Assembly: GCA_028015205.1 (NCBI GenBank) | Contig: CM051508.1 | Location: 13,100,001 to 13,164,000 of the forward strand | DNA from: Mytilisepta virgata | Taxonomy: Eukaryota > Mollusca > Bivalvia > Mytilida > Mytilidae | Direction: 5' to 3' | Length of the DNA stretch: 64,000 bases | In this document: one piece after another, positions 35,901 to 47,900 of the stretch | How the letters are laid out: each line of letters starts with the position of its first letter | Numbering within the stretch: position 1 is the stretch's first letter | Notes under the pieces: model-generated | What the model was told of the DNA's origin: nothing | The model's input: the letters and a program-made list of their open reading frames with translations, nothing else | Databases searched by the model: none | Position numbers and translations under genes: made by a program

Positions 35901-38900
35901 TACGTCTGTATGTACATGTAATGTCCAGGATAATCTTAGCAACCACAAATCACGAAAAACTTGAATCATATATTACCACTATATATGTCAGCTTGACCAA
36001 TGGTGTCAGAAGTATCATGCAACCCCTGGGAATCCAAGAGAAAAATTGATTGCCCTTGAACTCCACATTCAATATTTGTGATTGCATTATGAAAATTGGT
36101 TTATAATTAATACATTAGAAGTTGCCTTTGCCAATTTCAGAATTTTGATATTTGCATATATAGTGGCAAGGGGATGTGCAGCATAGTTGCCATGTTTTAT
36201 TGAAATTTCTATTGGCCTTGACATTCATTTTATTGCAACAATAATGTAGCGTCATTTTTTAAGGCTTGGAAAAATTTTGCTTTGAGGATAACAAATTTTA
36301 CAGATAATTGAAATTTTCTAGTAAACACACAACCTAAAATATGTATTTTGTGGAATATAAAGCTTGTTCTTCACCAGTTCCGTCCTGGGAAACCATGAAA
36401 TTTGGTAGCTGACAAAATATATGGGTAACGAATTTACAGGTTTAAATTGGGTAAAAATATTGTCGAGGAACATTTTTCTTTATTGTGTTTTTTTGTGTTT
36501 ATTTTTCAGATGAAAGAAATCAAAGGATCAATGGATGTTCACATACATTTCTGGTTAGGATCTGATACGTCACAGGTATACTGTCTAATTAATACTAGTA
36601 TTCACCCCCTTTTCACCCTCCTAAAAAACAAAGGAAAATTTGTTCAGTTGCAGCTTAGTTATTTAGTTTTGTTCAAGGCATTATTAATTTCATTATCTGA
36701 AATCTTTTCATTAAAAAATCGGGGCCACGGTGGCCGAGTGATGACTACTAATGATCACTAGCCTGTCAACGCTGAGGTTGAGAGTTCGAATCTCACGTGT
36801 GGCGAGGTGTGTTCGACTACGATCTTGACAAGGATTGCCAATTTTCCTACCGAATGTCTGTGGTTCTCTCCAGCTACTCAGGCTTCCTCCACCTGTAAAA
36901 GCAAAGGAAAATTTGTTCAATTGCAGCTTAGTTATTTAGTTTTGTTCAAGACATTATTAATTTCTTTATCTGAAATCTTTTCATTAAAAAATCGGGGGCC
37001 TCGGTGGCCGAGTGGTCTAGGTAGTTCATCATGACTACTAATGATCACTAGCCTGTCAACGCTGAGATTGTGTGTTCGAATCCCACCTGTGGCGGGGTGT
37101 GTTTGACTGCAATCTTAATTGACAAGGATTGCCAATTTTCCTACCGAAGGTCGGTGATTCTCTCCAGGTACTCCGGCTTCCTACACCAATAAAAACTGGC
37201 CGCCGCAAAATAGCCAAATGTGCTGAAAACGGCATAAAACACCAACAAAACAAACAAACAAACATTAAAAAATCAATATTTAATTTAAAAAAATTATTAT
37301 TATAGTTCATAAAAAGCGACAAAATTTAAAGTTTTGTAATATTTCATTTTTAGGATTCAAATATCTATTAGACCAATTCCTTTCCTTTACTAACAAAGAA
37401 TTTGGCTATAACCTCCAAAATCCAGTTTGATCATAATTAACAATGATTGCCAGTTTTTCTGCTGTAAGTCCAGGGTTTTTCTTGGTACTCTGTCCTCCAC
37501 GACCAGTAGTAAATGGCTGCGATGATATATGAAACTGCTGAAAGTGGTGTACAACCATATTAACAGAACCAATCCAAAAACCAGCACCTCTGAAATAGGT
37601 CTATTCTACAGAACTTTAGCTGTTTATTTTATACGGTCCCAAAGTAAAGATTACAATATTTCTGTTGAAATTTTTATAACAATATTGTATTTACTGTTGT
37701 GTTGACCCCTTGAACTATAAATCACTGATCTATGAATGTTTTCAGGATGAGGCTGGAGTGGCAGCATATAAAACAGTTGAACTGGATGAATATTTGGGAG
37801 GGGGACCAGTCCAACACAGAGAAGTAGAGGGCCACGAATCTAAACTATTCATGAATTATTTCAAACCAAAGGGAGGCTTAAGGTAAGTTAAGTAATGAAT
37901 CAATGAACGAAAGATTAAATGAGTCATAGTCTCTCATCTGTGGAGTACAGAATGCTATTTGGAGAGGAATTGGTGACTTAGTGATCTAGACAGTCTGACG
38001 TAATTACTTATAATCACTATCCTGTCGACAGTGAGGTTGTGTTTTAGCTTTTCTCAAGTTGTTTGAATCTTTCATTAATTGATAAGGATTACACAAGAGT
38101 CTTACAGCCTAAGGTTAGTGATTTTCCTTGAGTAATTTGTTTTCTTTCACCAATAAAACTTGGATGTCACAATACATGTATAACCAATTGTGATGAAAGA
38201 GGTGATACACCTCAAAAATCCAAAACCAAACCAGAATGATTTTAGGTTGGTATTTCTAAAGCTACATTAAGGATGCTCGCTGGTCATGTTTTGGTCTTTT
38301 TGTCAGATTTTCGGAATCCTCGGGTTTTATCCATTTCTTAAACATGAAATTTTTTGCCTGTGAACCCCCACTTTTTCTTTTATAATTCAATCATATATAC
38401 CTTAAAATGGTATTTGACAAAATTTTATGAAATCCTTTTTATTTTTTCATACATCTTTGAGAGACTGAAGTTGTCAATGCAAAGACAATGAAAAATCCAG
38501 AGAAAACCCATTTCCTGCAATTTTTCAAGGCCTTATTGCTCTAAAATGAGCACATGAACCTATATTTTTTTCTTGCTTATTTATTTAGTATTCATATGTT
38601 TTCTCAAACTAAAACACCTATTTCAAATCCTATTTATTTCCTATTAGACCAGCGATCATCCTTAAAATGTACATTTCATAAAATTCATAATTCTGTTCCA
38701 AGGTGTCAAAATAGACACTCAAGTTTGGTAATTGTAACACCAGTAGATGGTTGAATTTATAGCACACATATGAAAAATGATATAAAATGGCTCATATGAG
38801 CACAAAAAAATTTACAGGTTTAAGGCAATCCACAGCAATTCATTGCCAGAAGAGACAAACTAAAAGGATGGCTAGGTAAATGACCCACTCCCTACCCAAC

Positions 38901-41900
38901 CCCTAAAAAAAAAACAATTCACTTTTTTAAAGGGTTTGATATTGTCAGCTGACTGTGTATCATATATATGTTTGCAGATATCTTGAAGGTGGTTATGCAT
39001 CAGGATTCAATCATGTGGAACATAAATTTAGACAGAGGTTATTACAAGTTAAAGGAAAACATCATGTCAGAGTGACGGAAGTAAGTTTTTTGGTAACCAT
39101 GGCAACTGTTATATTTTTATATCGGACCATTATTTCAAGATTTTTATATTCTAACACTACAAGTTTAAATTTCTTTTCAATGTTCATTTTTTATAATATA
39201 TGTAACATAACATTGTTAAATTATACATCTTTTTAACTTATTTAAAAAGTTTTCCAAACAAATTGCTTTCATTTTTGAACAGTTTCATAAAAGACAGTAA
39301 AACATTACATTATTGTACATATCTGATAAAAAAAGATTTTCACATTATAGTGAAAACATTAAAAATCTACAGGGGTCTCGGTGGCCGAGTGGTCTAAGGA
39401 GTTTGTCATGACTACTAACAATCACTAGCCTGTCAACGCTGAGGTTGTGAGTTCAAATCTCACCTGTTGCTGGGTTTGTTCGACTCCGATCGCAATTGAC
39501 AAGGATTGCCAATTTTCCTACCAAAGGTCGGTGGTTCTCTCCGGATACTCCGGCTTCCTCCACCAATAAAAACTGGCCACTGGGAAATAGCCAAATGTGG
39601 TGAAAACGGCGTAAAACCCCAACTAAACAAACAAACAAAAATCTATAAAAATATTCATTAGAATCAAATAATACTTTTTTCCCTCGGTTACAAAAACAAA
39701 GGTTTAGGATGAAAATTTCAGAGAACTAATTTAATTATTTAAGGATTGGCTGTAATTTTTTTTCAGTCTATGAAGGAATAATGTCAATCACGTGGTATAC
39801 ACTAAATAACCCGATAGTGTGCTCCATGTGCATTGAGGTTATTTTGAATAGACTGAAAACAACATTACTGTCAATCCTTATAATTTAATTCCAACAGTTG
39901 TTTTGATGTCTAAAACATCGGGATTCCCTTTAATGATGTCATAATAGAAAGGAAAATTTAGTCTATGATATGATGGATGAAAATATTTGACCAATCAAAT
40001 GACGTGTTACATCGAATTTTGAATTATTAAATTATACAGACTTCTTAATTTAGAAACTCAGTTGAAAAATTTTCTTCATTAAGAACAAGCTTTTGAAAAT
40101 AACAAAAAATATATTTAAAAAAATTTAAATTAAAGAATTGATATTTCAAAAAATTTATAAAAGATTTAGGAAATCTAGGGCAAAAAGACCAGTTAGCTTC
40201 ACGAAAAAAATCATGCGCATCAGAAGCTAAGCCATGCAATACTAAAACATAATTTGAAACCAATTTTATTGTTGTTCCTCATCTTGACAGCATCTCTAAT
40301 TAAGATTTTGAACAAAATAAGCTAAAATCTTATACCAGGACAGTCCACAGTGTCCCACCTGTATTCCAATGCAATAGACTGTATGAACTGGTTTGTTTGG
40401 AAAACTTTAATTATTATACAATAATTGTTTTAGTTTAGATCTTTGTGTTTTGTCCTTACTAATGCTTTCCTTAGAATTTAACATGCAAATAATAATTATT
40501 GCAAATTTTTGTATTTTCTTCGAAAATTTTACAAAACAGCTTGAAGTAAGTTTAGATTTGTTGTCGGTATATACAGATGTGTTGTTGTGCATGATATATC
40601 CTCGAAACTCTTGCTGTTATAAATATCAAACTGGTTCCTTGTTTATGTAGAGCACTGTATCTGGTTGGTATACTGTTAAATTGGTATATTACTGGTTTCA
40701 TGCTAATTTCGAGCTCTGGGATAAGGTGCCTGATATTAAAACCAGCTTAAAAAGAAAGTAAAATGAACTCTGTATTTTGTCTTTATTGTGATGTTTCTTT
40801 TATAAGCAGGGAATCAGTTGGATATTTGTGCGATGGGTAGAAATCGAAAAGAGAGATAACAATATTATATTTTTTATACCAGCACCATTATTAAATTTAA
40901 TGGTTCAATTCAATTTATTATTTGTAAATTTAGAATTTACTGCAATGTAGAATATATTCATTTGTAATTTTCTTTTTTCTTGAGAGGTTTGTTTGTTTTT
41001 TTTTTGTTTTTTTGTTTTTTTTAGGGGAAGGGGGGGGGGGGGGGGGGTGGGTTGCTTTCCCATTGCAAGTTGTATTACTGATTAAGAAAGTATGTCATGC
41101 CAGTTTAAATCATTTGATAAATTATCATCCATCCCTTCTTAAAAAAATATGGTGGAAAGATTTTATTCTTTATTTTTTTATTTTTTCATGATTTGCAAGG
41201 CCCATGTACATGGAATTCTTGCTGTCGGCAGGTCTGGGATAGGGGACTTATGGTCAATTTTGCCACTCACAAAGTCAATTTATATGTCAAACATTGTTTT
41301 TGTATCATAAAATTGGATACGTATCATCCCATTACAGGGAAGACTATATTTCATGGTCCAGAAAATTTGCGAAAGCTGATTTTCAAGGTGGGGGGGGGGG
41401 GGGGGTGGGATGATTTTCTAACAGTTAACTTGAATGGCATTACCATTTGTGGCAAAAATGAGTGCTCTTTTAAAATTCGTTTATACTGTTGTCTCTATTT
41501 GAAGCCAATAGTAAAATTAAAAACTTGTAAAGAGAAGCTATGCTCGTAAGCAAATTATTGCTGTTGTAGGTCAAGACAATGAGATATTGATATACACAAA
41601 GTGTAAAGGATTAAAGAAAGTGATTTGACTTAACGTAGGCCTGTTAAAGAATCTGCGCTGTCTTCCACAATCATTGGAATCAGATTCTTCCATTGTAATG
41701 CAATAACCTGTCAACATTCCCTTGATAGACCCCATTTGTGACATCACAAAGCTGTTTATGTCTCCGGTACAAAACATAATACAGTACATTTGAATGGCTA
41801 TCTTTCCATATAAGACAGCTCCAAGGGTCCATGTTTTATGTAAAAATTGGCAAATTACGAAAGCTTATTTGTGATAAAAGCAATTTCAAATTATATACTT

Positions 41901-44900
41901 GGTGACGGAAAAAAAATATTTGGTGTGTGGATTTATATATATTATAAAAGGATAGATTGGCCTTCCAGTGTCTACACTGCAGTACATGTATATATATATA
42001 GATATATGTTTGGAGAAATTTTATGCTTCACAAGCAGGTTGTACGTAGAAAAAACTATTTAAGATATTACCACCATTGGGGGCATGTTGGAGTTGAAACC
42101 TACTGCATGCAGATTGCAGGCCTATCAATGTATATAAAAATTTAACAGATTTAAAAAGCTTTGATTTTCTGACCATAAAGATTCTTTGAATTGTAGCTCT
42201 AAAGAATTTTAAATAGTGCGCTGTTTTAAAAATTACATGAACATGTTTAGTGTACTTGTTTCAGTTTAAAGTTATGTAGTATACATCACTACAGTTTTGG
42301 ATTCAAGAGATAATGTTAAATTATTTAAAACAATATTACTGTTAGACAAGTTAGCTTAAATTGCCTTGCTTTCTGTCTTCTCTTATTTGCTTCAGGAAAT
42401 GTTTTCTTCTTTAGACAGGATTTTGCAGTGAATTATCTCTCTTGCTTTAAACAGTAAAGTTCAAGGATGTGTTGGCATAGATCCTAAATTTTTTGTAGCA
42501 ACTGAATATTTCTTTACATCCTGAATATTTTATTACAAGTCACTCATAATCTATAGATGAATACATTTACCTGCATTTACCTGCAGAGATTTTACCTTAA
42601 GCACAGAGCCTTAGACAAAATCATTCTTATGACACAAATGCTTAATTAAGTAGAGCTTCAATCTCTTCATCACCCAAAAGACCAACAAAGGGTAGTTCTA
42701 TTTCTAAAGAGTAGAAATTTTTTGTTACTGACATAAAAAGCAGTTTGGGATATTTAAAATAACTAATTTACTGTAGAATAGAGAATGGAAACGGGGAATG
42801 TGTCAAAGAGACAACAACCCAACCAAAGAGCAGAAAACAGCTCAAGGCTACCAATGGGTTTTCAACGCAGCGAGAAAATCCTGCACCTAGAGGTGGGCTT
42901 CAGCTGGCCACTAAACAATAATGTATACTAGTTCAGCTAAATGAACGGCACTCTAAACTCCGAAACATAAAAATTAAACAAAATTCAAAAAACGCGCAAG
43001 ACTAACAAAGGCTAGAGGTTCCTGACTTGGGACAGGTGCAAAAATATGGCAGGGTTAAACATGTTTTGTGAGATCTCAACCCCCCCACCCCCCATACCTC
43101 TAGCCAATGTGTAGGTCTATAAACCAAAGTAGGTTATCAATTTTAAATTTAAATAAAGGTTTTGTGAACCTTTCAGAGTTACAAGGGTAAAGATACTTTG
43201 GTACTAAAACTTGTTTAAAAGTAACTGTAAATCAGTCTGTTATAATTTAATTTTTTAGGCAGCTGCAATGCAGTGGTCAGCCATGAACCATGGTGATGTA
43301 TTCATTTTAGATCTTGGCCGAGTTTTGTTTGTATGGAATGGTAAAGAGGCTAGCTTTACAGAAAAAAGAAAGGTATCAATTATGGTATTTGAAAAATAAC
43401 AAACATACAAAAAAAATAGCAAACACATCTAGTTTTCTCTATTTTCAAGTAAGGCAAAATATTTAATTTTAATTTCATTAAAATTTCATCGAATTTTGAT
43501 TGAGCTGACCTTTTAGTATAGAACCTCTTATTTGCTACCGGGCCTCGTTGGTCGAATGGTCTAGGTAGTTCGTCATGACTACTTATGATCACTAGCCTGT
43601 CAACACTGGGGTTTTGAGTTCGAATCTCACCTGTGGCGGGGTGTGTTCGACTCCAATCTTAATTGACAAGGATTGCCAATTTTCCTATCGAAGGTCGGTG
43701 GTTTACTCCGACTTCCTCCACCATTAAAAACTGGCTGCTGCGAAATAGCCAAATGTGCTGAAAATGGCATAAAAACCCCAACTAAACAAACTTATTTGCT
43801 ACATAATGCCTGGAAATTGGATTTAAAAGTTGTCTACTGACTAATAACACGAAAGTAATATGTTATCCACATTTTACAGCATGCTCAATATTTCCAGTTC
43901 ACTTTGATTCACTTCAAAAAGAACTTTTTAGGACAAATGTCTACCTAATTGCTTTGATTTAAAATTTCAGGGCTGTATGCATGCTAGCAGTCTCCGAGAT
44001 GAAAGAGCTGGAAAGATGAAGACGAACATTATCATTGTTGAAGATGGCGAGGAGGAAAAAATGGACCCAGAAGAATTAAAGGTACAGCAGTCCCTTCTTT
44101 GAAGGCTGGCTAACCTGAAGACAGCTTCTGTCTTCTTTAAATTTGGAAGAAATAATATCAGTGCATTTTTTCATGCAGTCATTGTTTTGAACTTTTTCAT
44201 GTGATTTCTGAAGATTGCTTCTTGAGTTTTTGTCTAGCCTTCGACTTTTGTCGAAAAAGCGAGACATAGCGATCCTACATTCCGTCGTCGGCGTTGTCGT
44301 CGGCGGCGTCCACAAATATTCACCCTGTGGTTAAAGTTTTTGAAATTTTAATAACTTTCTTAAACTATCCTGGATTTCTACCAAACTTGGACAGAGGCTT
44401 GTTTATGATCATAAGATAGTATCCAGAAGGAAATTTTGTAAAAAAAAAATTCCAGTTTTTCCGTATTTTACTTATAAATGGACTTAGTTTTTCTGCCAGG
44501 AAACATTACATTCACTCTGTGGTTAAAGTTTTTAAAATTTTAATAACTTTCTTAAAATATCCTGGATTTGTACCAAACTTGGACAGAAGCTTGTTTATGA
44601 TCATAAGATAGTATCCAGAAGTAAATTTTGTAAAATAAAAATTCCAGTTTTTCTGTATATTACTTATAAATGGACTTAGTTTTTCTGCCAGGAAACATTA
44701 CATTCATTCTGTGGTTAAAGTTTTCAAAATTTTAATAACTTTCTTAAACTATCCTGGATTTGTACCAAACTTGGACAGAAGCTTGTTTATGATCATAATA
44801 TAGTATCCAGAAGTAAATTTAGTAAAAAAAAAAAATTTTTCCGTATTTTACTTATAAATGGACTTAGTTTTTCTGCCAGGAAACATTACATTCACTCTGT

Positions 44901-47900
44901 GGTTAAAGTTTTTAAAATTTTAATAACTTTCTTAAACTATCCAGGAATTTTACTATTATGTGCATTCACCTATCACACTGAAAATATAGACAACATCAAA
45001 AGCAGGCGAGACACTGGGTTCCGCGGAACCCTTACGAATTTTTTTTCTAAAGAACTAAATCTGTCTTGATTGATTGATCGATTGTTGCTTAACGTCCAAT
45101 GGCAAATATTTCATGCTTTTCAGGACGAGTAAATCTGCCTTGTATCGCCTTTAAACACTGTATTGTATTGTTGTAGATGTTCACCCAGCATTTACCATTG
45201 AATGAGAGAGATCAGATTCAGTCCAAGGAAGCTGGAGGGGCTGACGATGTCCAGGACAGGAAACATGTGATCAAATTATATGTGTAAGTGATAATACTCA
45301 AAATGCTCGGATTATGCTACTTCCTCGTAAATGCTGGCTTAATAACCCAATATAGGTCCAAAAAAAAAAGAAAAAACAGTACACGTGTACTCAGATTATT
45401 TTAATAATATTTGATAATCGTGTTCAATTTCTATAACTGCATGATAATAAAAATTTTTTCTCACAAAGTTTTATGTATTTTAACAGCTGCTCAGAAGATG
45501 AAGGTACATTGAAAGTGTCAGAGGTCAAACCTGGACCTCTATCTAGAAAAGATTTGAATTCTGGTGTAAGTACAAAAATTATTGTCATAATTAAGAAGTT
45601 AAGAAATCAATTATAATTTCACTACTTCAGGTATACTTATATGAAATATGAGCATCTTCATTTGAATTTCTAAACTCTGCATAAACAGAGTTTATCGGGT
45701 ATATAGTAATCACCCTGTCTGTCTGTCTGTAGGTAAAGGATATGTAGACTGTGTCATATAACTGTAATGTTATTTCTAAATATAGTAATGCAGTGATTCT
45801 CGTTATTTACGCTTGATATTTCCAATTATTTTTGAGATACATCTGTTTAGGCAGTTAAGGCATTTTCCTTAGAAAAAATTTTTGACAGCTTGTAATTTGT
45901 TGGAGATTTTAATATAGGCAGGCATAAAATCCATAAACGATAGGCCTACTTATATTAAAATCTAAAAACAAACTACACACTGAGCCCTAGACCTTTCTTA
46001 ACTAGCTGATATGGTAAATTGATGACAGGAAAAAAAAATTATAATGGATTTTTTAAGTGATATTTGTAAAACTATGCATTAAAATTCTTATTATGTTATT
46101 ATTTTCTCCAGGATTCATACATTATTGACAATGGTAGTCAAGGATTATGGATATGGACAGGGAAGAATTCATCCAAAAAAGAAAAGTCTGAAGCTATGAG
46201 AAATGCATTAGTAAGTGTATTATGTCTTCAGTATCATTATTGCTGCATTTTCCAAACCAAAAAAATACATAATTGTTTAAAATGCAGAAGGAAATCATAC
46301 AAAGAGGAAGGCAATTTAGCAACTAATTAAAAAAAAGGTGTCATGCAGATTCTTAATGGGTTTTATAAAGGAGATTAAGACGTGAGGTGATAACATGGTG
46401 AGAAAAAATTCTCTGACTTGCTTTTAAAAAATTATTTGAGTGCTCTTTGAAACCAGTGGAGTTAATGAATGTTATCAGATATTATTAAAGCATTGAACAC
46501 ATGTTTATTTCTTTTAGGACTTTAGTTTAAAACAGTTTTATTGTTTATTGCTGTTTTTTTTCAAATTTATTTTTTATCATTAATGATTACACCTTAAAGT
46601 GAAATAAAATTGGCTATTTAATTTAAACTTGTTTATTTATAGTGGATTGTGAAACAAGTTATGCCAACTTATACTAATCCCTCTCCACTTGGCGGGGGCG
46701 ACAGCGGCCCCTGTAGCGGCGTTTTAGCCTACTCTTTTTCGACATCTACAGAGGAGTCTTTTACGTGCTAAGGGTGTTGCTCTCCCTTAACACAGGACAG
46801 CCATTTTTGGTCTACATCCGACTGACTTGCATTGTTTATCGAGACCATCCTTGCAAATGGTCTCGATGGGGCGTCGCAAATTTGATCCCTGAAATTTTCA
46901 TCCCGAACGGGAATCGAACCAGGGACCTCTGGCTTCGTAGTCTGATGCGCTAACCACTACACCACGGTGCCCTTTGGCCATTCATATTGATATAGCAGTG
47001 CTACTTGTGTATTAATGATTTGAGTGCTCTTTTAAACCAGGGGAATTAACGAATCTTATCAACTACAGTCAAACCTGTCTATAAAGGGCACCCAAAGGAC
47101 AAGAAAAACTGCCCTTTTTACAGAGGTTAAATTTACATGCATTGTTCATGACTGTGCCTTTTATAGAGAGTGATTTTCTATATAGAGGTCCCCTTTAAAG
47201 CAGGTTTGACTGTATTTTACTTTAGTTTTAAGAATGGTCGCTGGTCATGTTTTGGTCTTTTGTTCAGATTTTCGGAATCCTCGGGTTTTATCCATTTCTT
47301 AAACATTAAATTTTTTGCACATGAACCCCCACATTTTCTTTTATAATTCAATCATATATACCTTAAAATGGTATTTGACAAAATTTTATGAAATCCTTTT
47401 TATTTTTTCATACATTTTTGAGAGACTGAAGTTGCCAATGCAAAGACAATGAAAAATCCAGAGAAAACCTATTTCCTGCAAATTTTCAAGACTTTATGGC
47501 TCTAAAATGAGCACATGAACCTATATGTTTTTCTTGGTTATTTGTTCACTATTCATATGTTCTCTCAAACTAAAACACCTATTTCAAATCCTATTTATTT
47601 CCTGTTAGACCAGCAATCATCCTTAAAAAGCTTTATGTTTCAGATTTTTTAATTTAGAAGCATTTAAAACCTAATATAACCAAGAGTTAAAAGATTGGTG
47701 GCAGGTGGAAGGCATATAAATTTGAACTGTTTATTGTAGGGTTTTATAAATAAGAAAGGTTTAGACCCTAACACAAGTGTAACAAGAGTTGTAGAAGGTG
47801 GAGAGCCGACAGATTTTAAATGTTTATTCAGAGACTGGCCACAACCCAAGACAGAAGGAAAAGTTTACAGTAGGAACAGAGTCGGTAAGTAGATATAGTA

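Noticed and set aside
38554..38754. Frame starting [11 protein letters not shown], also found at 53,900-54,091 (-)
   Set aside because: Its repetition is explained by MITE-1; no transposase motif and frequent stops in the other copies.
41193..41549. 118-codon plus-strand open frame in intron 6
   Set aside because: It reads through a G run as poly-glycine, has no recognisable domain, and lies in the middle of a villin intron with no splice pattern of its own.
43274..43372. Alternative acceptor for exon 7, 15 nt downstream
   Set aside because: It keeps the frame, but removes five residues where family spacing between VTE and WSAMNHGD expects several.
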